Shown here: positions 50,499 through 59,539 of the stretch, one piece after another | Numbering within the stretch: position 1 is the stretch's first letter | Layout of the letters: every line of letters begins with the position of its first letter | Assembly (NCBI GenBank): GCA_023416955.1 | Contig: JAEZGM010000042.1 | Coordinates: 1-64,000 of the forward strand | DNA length: 64,000 nt | Origin: Bacillota bacterium | GTDB taxonomy: Bacteria > Bacillota > Clostridia > Oscillospirales > Acutalibacteraceae | Direction: 5' to 3' | The notes under the pieces: model-generated | The model's input: only the letters and a program-made list of their open reading frames with translations | Told to the model about the DNA's origin: nothing | The model's database searches: none | Translations under genes and position numbers: made by a program

Positions 50499-52424
50499 AT
50501 GTTTGAACATGTCTTAAGCCCTTATAAAATCGGTAAATTAGAAATACAAAACCGATTTGTTATGCCGGGTATGGGGGTTAATGAAAACGGGACTGTCGAT
50601 GAAAAAACAATTGAATGGTATGGAGCACGCGCCAAGGGCGGATTTGGCCTGATCATCACCGAATTTTTCGCGGTTGAGCCTCTTGGAAAAGCTGTTCCCG
50701 GGGAAATTGTCCTTGACAACGACGATCTGATTCCGGCGTTATCAAAATTGACGGAGAGAGTCCATCAATACGGTACAAAAATTTTAATGCAGATTCATCA
50801 TGCGGGCCGCGAGACAAACAGGTTCACTATCGGTGACCAGCCGGTTTCGGCATCCGCAATACCCTGCCCCGTTAATCGTAAACTTACAAGAGAACTGACT
50901 ACCGAGGAAGTCTATGACCTGATCGAAAAATTCGGGGACACTGCATTAAGGGCAAAAAAGGCCGGGTTTGACGGCATTGAAATTCATGCCGGCCACGGGT
51001 ATTTGGCAACTCAGTTCATGTCCGCCTATGTGAACAGACGTACTGACGAATTCGGGGGCGACATCACTGGCCGCGCCAAATTTGGTGTTGATATTGTAAA
51101 AAATATCAAAAAGAAATGTGGCGATGGTTTCCTCGTCGGCATCAGATTAAGTGGTGACGAGCATGTTGATGGCGGCAGAAAACTGAATGAAACCGCCATT
51201 TTGGCGAAACTTCTGGAAGCGGCAGGCGCCGATGTGTTTAACATATCGATCGGTGTATATGCAACTCCACAGTATTTGGTAGCTCCATTTCCGATGGAAA
51301 TCGGTTTTAACGTCCATGCGGCGGAAGTAATCAAAAAGTCGGTTAAAGTGCCGGTCATTGCGGTTGGCAGAATTAATGACCCTGTCCTGATGGATGCTGT
51401 TATTGAAGACGGCTCCTGCGACTTTGTTGCTTTGGGAAGAACGAGCATTGCGGATGCGGAGTTCCCGAACAAAGTGAAAGCCGGAATCATTGATGAGATT
51501 TCTCCATGCGTGGGCTGTAATACACGCTGTCAGGGCAAACCGGGCTGCGACCCGAATGATTGGGGAATTTCATGTGCGTTTAATCCGCTTTCCGGTCATG
51601 AAACAAGCATGAAAATCAAAAAATCTGATTCACCTAAAAACGTGGTTGTTGTCGGCGGCGGTGTCGGCGGTCTGGAAGCCGCATGGGTAGCGGCAGCCTG
51701 CGGACACAAAGTTACTTTGCTGGAAAAGACAGATAAGCTTGGAGGGCAGATCGTTTACGGCTGTGTGCCCCCCAAAAAAGTAGAACTGTCACGCGCTGTA
51801 AAGTACTACATTACCATGTGTAAAAAATACGCAGTAGATATAAAAATGAATTTCGAAGCGACCAAGGAAAATATCACCGCTCTGAACCCGGACGCAGTCA
51901 TTCTGGCAACAGGTGCTCAGCCGATACAGCCACCGATTCCGAATGATGGAATTCCCGTTGTACAGGCGCTGGATATATTGGGCGGTAAAGTGCAAAGCGG
52001 AAATCGTGTGCTTGTAATTGGGGGCGGCTTAGTCGGACTGGAAACCGCCAAGTTCCTTACTTCCCAGTTAAGACAGGCAACCGTGGTGGAAATGCTTGAT
52101 GAGGTGGGAAAGGAAATTGGAGACAGTGTAAAATTCTTCCTGCTTCAATCATTGAAAGAAAACAATGTTGAAATCTTAACCGGAACAAAAGTAGAAAAGT
52201 TTACTACCGACGGGGCGCTCTGCTCTAATAAGAACGGGCAAACAACCTTAACAGGTTATGATATGGTCGTACTTGCGATGGGCACTAAATCGTATAATCC
52301 CTTAGAGGAAGTCTTGAAAGGCCAAGTAAAGGAATTGTACCTGATCGGAGACGCGACGCCCGGAAAAGCTAAGAGTATCGGTGCGGCGGTAGATGCCGGC
52401 GCCCGTGTTGCGCTCAAATTATAA
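50499..52424 (+). CDS. Enoate reductase-like flavoenzyme (OYE family, FMN/FAD/4Fe-4S)
   Basis: A 641-residue flavoprotein of the 2-enoate or 2,4-dienoyl-CoA reductase type. Residues 1-340 are an Old Yellow Enzyme barrel (RFVMPGMGVN, IHHAGRE, IHAGHGYLATQF, VGRINDP). CVGCNTRC plus a later Cys form the [4Fe-4S] site near 345-370. The rest is an FAD/NAD(H) domain with VVVGGGVGGLEAA and VLVIGGGLVGLETA. These enzymes reduce activated C=C bonds anaerobically, for example cinnamate-type acids; the substrate is unknown. A good ribosome site (aaaggagaag) precedes it. Confidence 0.88.
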   Translation: MFEHVLSPYKIGKLEIQNRFVMPGMGVNENGTVDEKTIEWYGARAKGGFGLIITEFFAVEPLGKAVPGEIVLDNDDLIPALSKLTERVHQYGTKILMQIHHAGRETNRFTIGDQPVSASAIPCPVNRKLTRELTTEEVYDLIEKFGDTALRAKKAGFDGIEIHAGHGYLATQFMSAYVNRRTDEFGGDITGRAKFGVDIVKNIKKKCGDGFLVGIRLSGDEHVDGGRKLNETAILAKLLEAAGADVFNISIGVYATPQYLVAPFPMEIGFNVHAAEVIKKSVKVPVIAVGRINDPVLMDAVIEDGSCDFVALGRTSIADAEFPNKVKAGIIDEISPCVGCNTRCQGKPGCDPNDWGISCAFNPLSGHETSMKIKKSDSPKNVVVVGGGVGGLEAAWVAAACGHKVTLLEKTDKLGGQIVYGCVPPKKVELSRAVKYYITMCKKYAVDIKMNFEATKENITALNPDAVILATGAQPIQPPIPNDGIPVVQALDILGGKVQSGNRVLVIGGGLVGLETAKFLTSQLRQATVVEMLDEVGKEIGDSVKFFLLQSLKENNVEILTGTKVEKFTTDGALCSNKNGQTTLTGYDMVVLAMGTKSYNPLEEVLKGQVKELYLIGDATPGKAKSIGAAVDAGARVALKL

Positions 52425-52429
52425 TAATC

Positions 52430-52720
52430 AAAGAGTTTCAGGTTCTATCATTTTCACCGGCACCGGAGCAAGCCTTGATACAGCCCGGACTGTCCGTAAA
52501 TGAAAAAATGGCGTTGTTACCGGCTGATGCGTTAAAACCGATGATCGAACAGTCTGCACTTAACATACCTGGTTATCCTTTAGACCTTGCTAATGCCGCT
52601 TTGTTTCTTGCAAGTGACGAGTCTAAATATATTTCGGGGGCTTGCCTTGCGGTGGATGGCGGATTGTCTGCACATATGCCGTCATATCTTGATACTCTTC
52701 GTAATCAATTTACCCGCTAA
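52430..52720 (+). pseudogene. SDR oxidoreductase remnant with internal deletion
   Basis: Directly after the flavoenzyme stop, SGSIIFTGTGAS matches an SDR N-terminal Rossmann motif; the next bases jump to the last third, IQPGLSVNEKM, ANAALFLASDESKYISGACLAVDGG. The catalytic YxxxK region is missing and the frame shifts at the join. The 81-residue C-terminal frame remains open but cannot be a working enzyme. Confidence 0.75.
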
Positions 52721-52873
52721 ATAAAAATTGATTTTGCTGCTAACAAGTATAGCAATGATGTTTATCATTAATGGAATGTCCTTCCGCAGGGTTCTAGAGA
52801 ATTATTTGGACTGGTGCCGCTAAAGACGGCACCAGTTTTGTTTTGACACTTGGAACTTGACTTTTGGCGCAAT

Positions 52874-53104
52874 CTACATACATACGCAATATTTTGGCAA
52901 ATACGGCTCTTCGCCAATAGTTGGGTAAACCCAAAATGGAAACGGCAAAGGAGTGGCTTTTTGTGATGGATGATTAAACGTGTGAAGAATGCGATTGCGA
53001 AAGCGGAGAAAATTGCGGTAACCATAAGCATTACGCTTCAAAACCTTGATCTTGCTGTTGACACCTTCGGTGAAACCGTTTGTATTTTGTATGGGGACAG
53101 TCAA
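52874..53104 (-). mobile_element. ISL3-type transposase remnant
   Basis: About 45 residues on the minus strand, NTNGFTEGVNSKIKVLKRNAY and FRNRILHTF, are the C-terminal end of an ISL3-family transposase. The rest of the gene and the inverted ends are not visible, so the copy is inactive. Confidence 0.8.
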
Positions 53105-53178
53105 ACGAATTGAGAATACCTTTTTACCGCCGGACGTATTACCTCAACCAACAAATTTGGCTGAATCATTGCTTTCAT

Positions 53179-53207
53179 TTGACATAGTTACTTTTATTTG
53201 ATACGGT
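53179..53207 (+). promoter_or_regulatory. Possible promoter of the HxlR gene
   Basis: Perfect TTGACA with a 17-base spacer to a poor -10 (TACGGT), 38 bases before the HxlR start. Confidence 0.4.
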
Positions 53208-53244
53208 GAAATAAAACAGCGAACAAGATTCGGAGGAAATAAAG

Positions 53245-53622
53245 ATGAAATATGAACCAAAACTTGAAAAGGAAATCATGTGCCCTATCGAACATGGACT
53301 TGAGGTTTTTGGGGGTAAATGGAAATCAAGAATAATCTGTGTGTTGTCGTCAAAAAATATCATGCGATACAATGAAATCCGAACGGAGCTTGGCAATATT
53401 ACCGATGCTGTGCTGTCAGCCATGCTAAAAGAGTTGATTGCAGATGAGATTATCAGCCGCAAGCAATATAACGAAATCCCCCCTAAAGTGGAGTATTCGC
53501 TTACAGCGAAAGGAAAATCGGCACTTCCGATTCTTCAAAATATTTGTCAATGGTCAAGGCATTGTACGGACGGGGATCTGAATAAAAAGTTGCCCCCCTG
53601 CAGAACCTGTGACAAGCTATAA
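53245..53622 (+). CDS. HxlR-family winged-helix regulator
   Basis: A 125-residue DUF24/HxlR-type DNA-binding protein: CPIEHGLEVFGGKWKSRII, RYNEIRTELGNITDAVLSAML and VEYSLTAKGKSALPIL. Cysteine near residue 11, before the helix, is a redox-sensing position in some members. A cysteine-containing tail (PPCRTCDKL) is a further oddity. The ribosome site cggaggaa is good. Targets are likely near; the next gene is a small monooxygenase-like protein. Confidence 0.88.
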   Translation: MKYEPKLEKEIMCPIEHGLEVFGGKWKSRIICVLSSKNIMRYNEIRTELGNITDAVLSAMLKELIADEIISRKQYNEIPPKVEYSLTAKGKSALPILQNICQWSRHCTDGDLNKKLPPCRTCDKL

Positions 53623-53765
53623 CAGAATCATGTTGATATGAGAAGTCACGCCCCAGTGGGTAGAGAAGTCACCGTTTACTGAGGGAGCAGCTTTTGCACA
53701 ACCAGTGAGTAGCAGTAAACATAAAACTATGAAATTTATTAGTTACTTATAAATTTCCTAATATA

Positions 53766-53794
53766 TTTACTCTACCAAGTTGCTCTGTTATACT
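53766..53794 (+). promoter_or_regulatory. Promoter of the small barrel-protein gene
   Basis: TTTACT, 17-base spacer and TATACT, 46 bases before the next start. Confidence 0.55.
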
Positions 53795-53840
53795 TCAATT
53801 ATTGTTAAATCACATAACAAGTCAAATGGAGGTATAAAAC

Positions 53841-54131
53841 ATGAGCTCAAAAGCTTATCTTGAAATCACAATGGTTATCAGCGAAGCCAATCGTCCGGCA
53901 GCAGCTAAGGTGTACACCGATTATCGTGACCCTTTCCTGTCACAGATCAAAGGAGCTGTATCCAAGGAATTGCTTATCCGTGACGAGGATGTACAGGTAT
54001 TGCACGGCTTTGACAGCGTTGAAAATGCAAAGGCTTATCTGGACAGTGCACTGTTTAAGAATGATGTTTTTGTCGGCTTACAACCTTTGTGGAATGCAGA
54101 CCCGGATGTCAGAATTTATAGCGTTGCTTAA
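53841..54131 (+). CDS. Small dimeric alpha-beta barrel protein (monooxygenase-like)
   Basis: A 96-residue protein with the beta-alpha-beta-beta-alpha-beta pattern of the ABM/YdhR-type dimeric barrel: YLEITMVIS, FLSQIKGAVSKELLIRDEDVQVLHGFDS and AKAYLDSALF. Such proteins include quinol monooxygenases and stress proteins. No catalytic residue can be assigned. It is downstream of HxlR, which often controls such genes. Confidence 0.6.
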   Translation: MSSKAYLEITMVISEANRPAAAKVYTDYRDPFLSQIKGAVSKELLIRDEDVQVLHGFDSVENAKAYLDSALFKNDVFVGLQPLWNADPDVRIYSVA

Positions 54132-54154
54132 ATTGACTATCTCAACGTGAATAA

Positions 54155-54186
54155 GAAGCCCGAAGTGCGTTGGTATTTCGGGCTTC
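54155..54186 (+). terminator. Terminator after the barrel-protein gene
   Basis: gaagcccgaa pairs with ttcgggcttc, followed by tggttttc. Confidence 0.75.
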
Positions 54187-54207
54187 TGGTTTTCTGAAAG
54201 GTGAATT

Positions 54208-54621
54208 ATGAAAATTCGATACACGGAAGAAAAAGAATTTAGCAAGGATCAAGTGCAGGAACTATTTTTATCTGTCGGTTGGGTATCTGGAGAATATCCA
54301 AATCGACTTTACAAAGCACTCAAAAATTCCTCCACTATAATAACTGCGTGGGATGAGAATAGACTTGTTGGATTAGTGAGGGTATTAGACGATAGCGAAT
54401 TAGTGGCCTATGTTCACTATGTTTTGGTGCATCCTGAATTTCAGGGGTATGGAATAGCAAAAGAACTAATGAATCAAGTAAAAGACAAGTACAAGAACTT
54501 TTTATATATTGAGCTCATGCCAGAAGAAAGAAAAAACGTTCCATTTTACAAAAAATTAGGGTTCCAGGTTATGTCTGATGGGACAGCCATGATACTTTCA
54601 AATTATTCCGATAAAAGCTAA
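54208..54621 (+). CDS. GNAT family N-acetyltransferase
   Basis: A 137-residue acetyltransferase. VLVHPEFQGYGIAKELM is the acetyl-CoA-binding motif (QGYGIA) and VPFYKKLGFQ the C-terminal signature. The small size matches the YitH-like or PA4866-like branch; substrate unknown. Ribosome site gaaaggtg. It is A/T-rich like its surroundings and not linked to neighbours by operon structure. Confidence 0.85.
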   Translation: MKIRYTEEKEFSKDQVQELFLSVGWVSGEYPNRLYKALKNSSTIITAWDENRLVGLVRVLDDSELVAYVHYVLVHPEFQGYGIAKELMNQVKDKYKNFLYIELMPEERKNVPFYKKLGFQVMSDGTAMILSNYSDKS

Positions 54622-54897
54622 TAGGCGATTTCTTGTCTTTACATTTCGCTATGGTAGTATAAGGGCAATCTGCCGGAAAGGGGGTGCTAAGCTGAAAAAA
54701 CGTAAGTTTGGCGGGTCTCCTTTCATACCTGAATGACTGTAACTAGTGCCCTTCGAACTCACTTGGACGGTGTTTTGTATAATGTATAGCTCTAATATTT
54801 TTATTACAGTGCGGAAATATAAGATGCCGAAATGCACGAAAGTATAGAATTGATCTAGTGCAGAAATAATAAATGTTAAATATTTAGTTCATTATTA

Positions 54898-54926
54898 TTG
54901 ACTGTATTAACGATATGTGATATCTT
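54898..54926 (+). promoter_or_regulatory. Promoter of the beta-glucoside PTS locus
   Basis: TTGACT, 17-base spacer and TATCTT, about 24 bases before the antiterminator target. Confidence 0.65.
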
Positions 54927-54949
54927 GAATACACATTAATATATGTTTT

Positions 54950-54977
54950 GGATTGTTACTGCAGTGCAGGCAAAACC
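54950..54977 (+). promoter_or_regulatory. LicT/BglG-type ribonucleic antiterminator (RAT)
   Basis: The 28-base element begins ggattgttactgc and ends gcaggcaaaacc, the pattern bound by LicT/SacT-family antiterminators. Its last three bases overlap the terminator stem, so protein binding would block the hairpin. It lies upstream of a licT-like gene, which suggests autoregulation. Confidence 0.88.
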
Positions 54978-55027
54978 AAATCTCAAAGGGTAAAACTAAT
55001 TTTATCCTTTGAGGTTTGGTTTTTTTA
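54975..55027 (+). terminator. Conditional terminator controlled by the RAT
   Basis: accaaatctcaaaggg pairs with tcctttgaggtttggt, followed by ttttttt. It is the terminator expected after a RAT. Confidence 0.88.
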
Positions 55028-55398
55028 TTACCTGAAACAATATGGTTAAAATTTTCAGCGGAAGCCTTCAGGTTAATCGTTTGTGATAAGCAAAGAGCCG
55101 TTAAACACTCATAAGTAGGAAGGAAGCATACATCAGCGCATATGCGTTTTATATAAGATATTTTGTGACATGAATAAGAAAATACTGTGCAAAATTACAA
55201 TGGAATATAAAGAAAATTGTAGACAGATCGTTATGCGGCAGCAAGCAGCGGGAATGTGACAGGTAAAATCGGTGCAGAATTTATTATTGAGAAAAGCAAA
55301 TCTGATAATCTTGAAATAAGTAATTTTTACGGCAGTGAGCTGCTATTGAATCTACTGGCTTTCAGTCGGTAGTGATTCAGTTTAGGGAGGTAAATTAA
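55028..55398 (+). other. Leader between terminator and licT; possible gene remnant
   Basis: About 370 bases without a recognised gene. A 49-codon frame at 55,223-55,372 reads GNVTGKIGAEFIIEKSKSDN and runs to a stop, but has no start codon or ribosome site. It may be the end of a lost gene or chance. Confidence 0.3.
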
Positions 55399-56241
55399 AT
55401 GAAAGTTTTGAAGGTTATTAACAATAATGTGGTCAGTGCTGCCGACGGAGATGGACATGAAGTTGTTGTGATGGGTAGAGGCATCGGATTTAAAGTAAAG
55501 CCCGGGCAAGAAATTGTGGAGGAAAGAATTGAAAAGATATTTAGAATGGACAGTCAAACAGATTCAGAACGTTTAAAAAGATTGCTGGCTGATATTCCTC
55601 TGGAAAATATTCAAATTTCAAGCGATATTATAGACTATACCAAAAAATATATAGACAAAAAGCTGAATAAAAATATTTACATTACATTGACCGACCATAT
55701 CAGCTTCGCAATAGAAAGATATAAACAGAGACTTAATTTCTCAAATCCGTTGCTTTATGAAGTTAAATTGTTTTATAAAAAGGAATTCGACGTTGGAAAA
55801 CACGCAATTGAATTAATTAAGCAACGAATGGAAATTGATTTACCGGAAGACGAGGCGGCATCAATTGCGCTTCACATTGTAAATGCTGAGTACAATGCAA
55901 AAATTGATGACATGATTGATATTACCAACTTGATAAGTGAAATATTAGGCATTATTAAAAGTTATTTTAATTTTGAAATTGACGAGCAATCTCTGGATTT
56001 TGAGAGGTTTTTAACGCATCTTAAATTTTTTGTCTTACGAGTATATAAAAGAGAGAAGATCAATACAGATGATGCTGATTTCAAGGAGATGGTTCGAAAA
56101 CGATATTCGCCGGAATATGAGTGCAGTAAGATAATTGCGGCTCACATTGAATCGCAGTATAGTCAAAAAATTCAAGATGAAGAACTGGTTTATCTCACGA
56201 TTCACATAAAAAGAATCACTTCTGGCGGAATTCACAAATAA
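55399..56241 (+). CDS. licT: LicT/BglG-family transcriptional antiterminator
   Basis: A 280-residue RNA-binding antiterminator. The N-terminal CAT domain (VLKVINNNVVSAAD, VVVMGRGIGFKVKPG, residues 1-55) binds the RAT; two PRD domains follow (TDHISFAIERY and HIVNAEYN in PRD1; THLKFFVLR and IHIKRI in PRD2) with histidines that the PTS phosphorylates to tell sugar supply. It controls the conditional terminator upstream and thus itself and, if transcripts reach them, the PTS genes downstream. Good ribosome site (gggaggt). Confidence 0.92.
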   Translation: MKVLKVINNNVVSAADGDGHEVVVMGRGIGFKVKPGQEIVEERIEKIFRMDSQTDSERLKRLLADIPLENIQISSDIIDYTKKYIDKKLNKNIYITLTDHISFAIERYKQRLNFSNPLLYEVKLFYKKEFDVGKHAIELIKQRMEIDLPEDEAASIALHIVNAEYNAKIDDMIDITNLISEILGIIKSYFNFEIDEQSLDFERFLTHLKFFVLRVYKREKINTDDADFKEMVRKRYSPEYECSKIIAAHIESQYSQKIQDEELVYLTIHIKRITSGGIHK

Positions 56242-56418
56242 GCATCCGGGGAGAACCTTCTGACGATCCGTTAAAATAGCAAAAATAACGATTCAGCTAC
56301 TGCTTATGCCTACATGTATAAAATGTATGAATATAGAACATGGGATAAAAAAGGGGGATCTGATGGTTCAGTAGAATGACACCAGAAAATCATGAGACAG
56401 GCTGTTTATGAGTCGCAA
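56242..56418. other. Non-coding gap after licT
   Basis: No gene or clear regulatory signal seen in this stretch; it is A/T-rich and leads into the inverted-repeat element. Confidence 0.4.
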
Positions 56419-56587
56419 ACTAGAGCGTATATGCAAACTCCAAAGCCTAGTCTATTTCTACTGAAAAGGGTATCTCCGGCGTCAAAAATGCTCCGAATAC
56501 GGAAAGTATTCGTGCGCTTTTTTCCTTGGAGCTTCTCCTTTTCAGCGAAATATCCGTCGTTTTTCCGGGTTGCATACACGCTCTAGT
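56419..56587. repeat. MITE-like element with 18-bp terminal inverted repeats and nested hairpins
   Basis: actagagcgtatatgcaa and its reverse complement (one mismatch in 18) bound 169 bases. Inside are a second pair, ctgaaaagg and ccttttcag, and a central hairpin cgaatac...gtattcg. The full length can fold into one long stem. No coding content. It interrupts the licT-to-IIA space. Confidence 0.6.
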
Positions 56588-56950
56588 GACAAGTGATTTG
56601 GTGAGTGTGCTTTTTATTGAAATTGCAGTTCAGTAGAAAGTCGATTGAATAGGAAGGGGGCGGATGAACGGGAGAGGATTTCCCGTGATTCTTGAAAAAG
56701 CCGCATGGGAATGAAGAAGAAGCTTGCAGCAGAAAAGGTATTATGGCAGCCGGTCAATGTGAGAGACCTACTTCGGATTGACTGTCAACTGAAGCCTTAA
56801 AAAGGCGTTCCAAGTTTGAGCCGGCTAGGCTTAAGAGCATAATAATATTCAGAGCTAACTGTAAATTGTGGATCTGATTTATAAAAAGAAGAGTAACGTG
56901 GCTTCACAGATGGAGGGCGCTTTTATCAATTTAAAAAGGAAGTATTGTAA
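56588..56950. other. Non-coding gap before the IIA gene
   Basis: No gene or clear promoter seen; an uncertain short frame from 56,868 has no start support and ends in the IIA gene. A ribosome site (aaaggaagt) lies before the IIA start. Confidence 0.4.
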
Positions 56951-57457
56951 ATGTTTTTTAATCATAAAAAAAATGACACTAAAGTTGCTGATGACGGCTC
57001 TGGGAAGATTTTTGCGGTTCAAAATGGTGAAGTTGTTGCAGTCACGGAAGTCAACGATGAAGTTTTCGCGCAGAAGATTTTGGGAGATGGCATAGCCATC
57101 AAAGCAGAATCGGGCGAAATTGTTTCTCCGGTGGATGGAAAGATTAGCAGTATAGCGGACACATCTCATGCGTTCGGGATTCAGACAGCCGATGGGCTGG
57201 AAATCCTCGTTCATATCGGCATCAATACCGTTGAGTTGAATGGAAGAGGGTTTAAAAGCCGGGTAAAATTGAACCAAAATGTAAAAACAGGACAGCCGCT
57301 ATGTGATGTAGACCTGTCTTTTCTTACACAAAACAAGTTGGACACAAGCGTCATTGTCCTTATTACTAATATTGGCGATCTTGCAGAACCACCGGTCCTT
57401 TTTACAGGCGTTAAGGCTCAGGCGGGGCAGACTTGTATTATGGAATACCGTAAATGA
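56951..57457 (+). CDS. PTS glucose/beta-glucoside-type IIA protein
   Basis: A 168-residue stand-alone IIA (Crr-like) that takes phosphate from HPr and passes it to IIB. The phosphorylated His is His88 (EILVHIG); its partner His73 lies in DTSHAFGI. SPVDGKISSI and KTGQPLCDVDLSFL are typical. In most bgl systems IIA is fused to IIBC; here it is separate. It starts PTS genes in the order IIA-HPr-EI-IIBC. Confidence 0.92.
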   Translation: MFFNHKKNDTKVADDGSGKIFAVQNGEVVAVTEVNDEVFAQKILGDGIAIKAESGEIVSPVDGKISSIADTSHAFGIQTADGLEILVHIGINTVELNGRGFKSRVKLNQNVKTGQPLCDVDLSFLTQNKLDTSVIVLITNIGDLAEPPVLFTGVKAQAGQTCIMEYRK

Positions 57458-57481
57458 AATCATAATAAGGAGATAATAGAA

Positions 57482-57739
57482 ATGAAACAGTTTGACTATA
57501 CCATCAAAGAAGAAAATGGAATTCATGCACGTCCGGCCGGATTATTGGTGCGGGAAGCGCAGAAATTTTCGTCTGACATTCAAATAATATGCGGGGACAA
57601 GACTGCTGACCCGAAACGGCTGTTTAGCGTAATGGGGGCCGGAATCAAAAAAGGCAACTTAATTACAGTTACGGCGTCGGGAGATGACGAAGCGGCGGCT
57701 GCGGAGTCTCTGGAAAAATTTATCAGAGCGAATCTGTAA
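57482..57739 (+). CDS. Phosphocarrier HPr
   Basis: An 85-residue HPr. The active-site His15 is in NGIHARPAG. Ser49 in FSVMGAG sits where regulatory Ser46 of Gram-positive HPr lies, after an insertion of three residues; whether HPr kinase can act on it is uncertain. It passes phosphate from enzyme I to the IIA next door. It lies 24 bases after IIA and 19 bases before enzyme I, so all are one operon. Confidence 0.92.
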   Translation: MKQFDYTIKEENGIHARPAGLLVREAQKFSSDIQIICGDKTADPKRLFSVMGAGIKKGNLITVTASGDDEAAAAESLEKFIRANL

Positions 57740-57758
57740 AGAAAGGAATGCACATATC

Positions 57759-59387
57759 ATGACGATTCTGCGGGGGCAGAGCATCAGCCATGGAGTAGCG
57801 TTTGGCGAACTACATTTTTATCATCGCACATCCGCGAAACATGAAAAGCGATTGGTTGAAGACACCGAAGCGGAAGTTGAACGGTTTGAAAGTGCGCGTG
57901 GGCAGGCAATTGCTCAGCTTGCCGTACTGTATACGGAAACCAAGTCAAAGCTTGGGGAAGAAATCTCCCTGCTGTTTCAAATCCATCAGATGATGCTGGA
58001 AGATATTGATTACTGTGACGCGGTCACGAAACTTATCCGCAGAGAGGGGGTGTGTGCGGAATACGCTGTAAACCAAACAGCGGAGCAGTTTGCCGGAAAC
58101 TTTTTAAAAATGGATGACGAGTATATAAAAAGCCGCGCGGCGGACGTTAAAGATGTATCGGACCGTGTTATCACAATACTAACCGGTACGGAAGAAAAAG
58201 GGCACATGGGTGATAGCCCGTTTATCCTGGCAGCGGATGATCTCGCACCCAGCGAGACAGCCCAGCTGGATGAGCACAAGGTGCTCGCAATTGCGACATC
58301 GAAGGGCTCGGCAAACTCACATACCGCAATTTTTGCTCGCACAATGGGGATTCCGGCGGTGATTGGATTGGGAGATACGCTGGATAACCATCTGGAGGGT
58401 CGCCAGGTTATTTTGGATGGAGCCTCTGGAGTTGTATATGTGGATCCTGATGAAGAAACTGCGCGAAATTTGCGCTTAAAACAGGAAGACGAGCTTCACC
58501 GCAAACAACTTCTTGAACATTACCGCGGTCGGCTGACCGAAACAAAGGATGGGCATAAAATTAACCTGTACGCGAATATCGGCAATCTATCGGATGTGGA
58601 TACCGTGTTGAAAAATGACGCGGAGGGGATCGGACTGTTTCGCAGTGAGTTCCTTTACCTTGAAAAGAATACATATCCTACCGAAGAGGAACAGTTCGAG
58701 GTATACAAGGCTGTCACACAGAAGATGCAAGGGAAAAGGGTCATCATCCGCACACTTGACATCGGTGCGGACAAGCAGGCGGATTATTTTGGGCTGCCAC
58801 GTGAAGAGAACCCCGCAATGGGCCTGCGTGCCATTCGCATATGCCTTACGCGTCCCGAAATTTTCAGGGTCCAGCTCCGGGCGATTTACCGCGCTTCTTA
58901 TTATGGCAAAATTGCAATTATGTTTCCGATGATCAACTCTCTGAATGAAGTCAGGCAGATTAAGAAAATTTGCGCAGACGTCAGAAGTGAGTTGGATCAG
59001 AAAAAAATTCCTTTCGACCGCGGAGTTGATCTTGGCATTATGATAGAAACACCCGCTGCCGCAATTATCAGCGATGAGCTGGCACAGGAAGTTGACTTTT
59101 TCAGTGTCGGAACGAACGATTTGACCCAGTATACCCTCGCGGTGGACAGGCAGAATCGAAATCTTGCCCAATTTTGTGACGTGCACCATAAAGCGGTTCT
59201 GAAATTGATTCGAACCGCGGCGGAAAATGCGCATAAGTGCGGTATTTGGGTCGGTATTTGCGGGGAACTTGGTGCGGATGAGAGTTTACTTCCAACATTC
59301 TTAGAGATGGGCATTGATGAATTATCGGTTGCCCCATCGGCAGTTCTCAACCTGCGCTCGAAAATTGCGGAAATCAGCCTGCGCTAG
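57759..59387 (+). CDS. PTS enzyme I (PEP:protein phosphotransferase)
   Basis: A 542-residue enzyme I that takes phosphate from PEP and gives it to HPr. The active-site His is in GSANSHTAI (near residue 188), followed by the PEP-binding domain with GIGLFRSEFLY, ENPAMGLRAIR, MFPMINSLNE, GTNDLTQY and CGELGA. Start after aaaggaatg; a longer frame overlaps HPr. This intact copy should be compared with the truncated ptsI at 48.1 kb. Confidence 0.93.
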   Translation: MTILRGQSISHGVAFGELHFYHRTSAKHEKRLVEDTEAEVERFESARGQAIAQLAVLYTETKSKLGEEISLLFQIHQMMLEDIDYCDAVTKLIRREGVCAEYAVNQTAEQFAGNFLKMDDEYIKSRAADVKDVSDRVITILTGTEEKGHMGDSPFILAADDLAPSETAQLDEHKVLAIATSKGSANSHTAIFARTMGIPAVIGLGDTLDNHLEGRQVILDGASGVVYVDPDEETARNLRLKQEDELHRKQLLEHYRGRLTETKDGHKINLYANIGNLSDVDTVLKNDAEGIGLFRSEFLYLEKNTYPTEEEQFEVYKAVTQKMQGKRVIIRTLDIGADKQADYFGLPREENPAMGLRAIRICLTRPEIFRVQLRAIYRASYYGKIAIMFPMINSLNEVRQIKKICADVRSELDQKKIPFDRGVDLGIMIETPAAAIISDELAQEVDFFSVGTNDLTQYTLAVDRQNRNLAQFCDVHHKAVLKLIRTAAENAHKCGIWVGICGELGADESLLPTFLEMGIDELSVAPSAVLNLRSKIAEISLR

Positions 59388-59539
59388 GTTATGCTTGTAC
59401 AAAGTCAGATTAAAGGATGTGCTTACCGTTCAGTTTGACGGATGTTTAGAACGCCGCGAACTTGACGTTAAAATAAAAGCAAAATTTCAGTCAATCGCGA
59501 TTAACCGTGTAATAACTAATTGAAGGGTGGAAGTATGAA

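Noticed and set aside
56868..57095. Short frame overlapping the IIA gene
   Set aside because: It is in a different frame from IIA, begins in the gap without a ribosome site and has no family resemblance.
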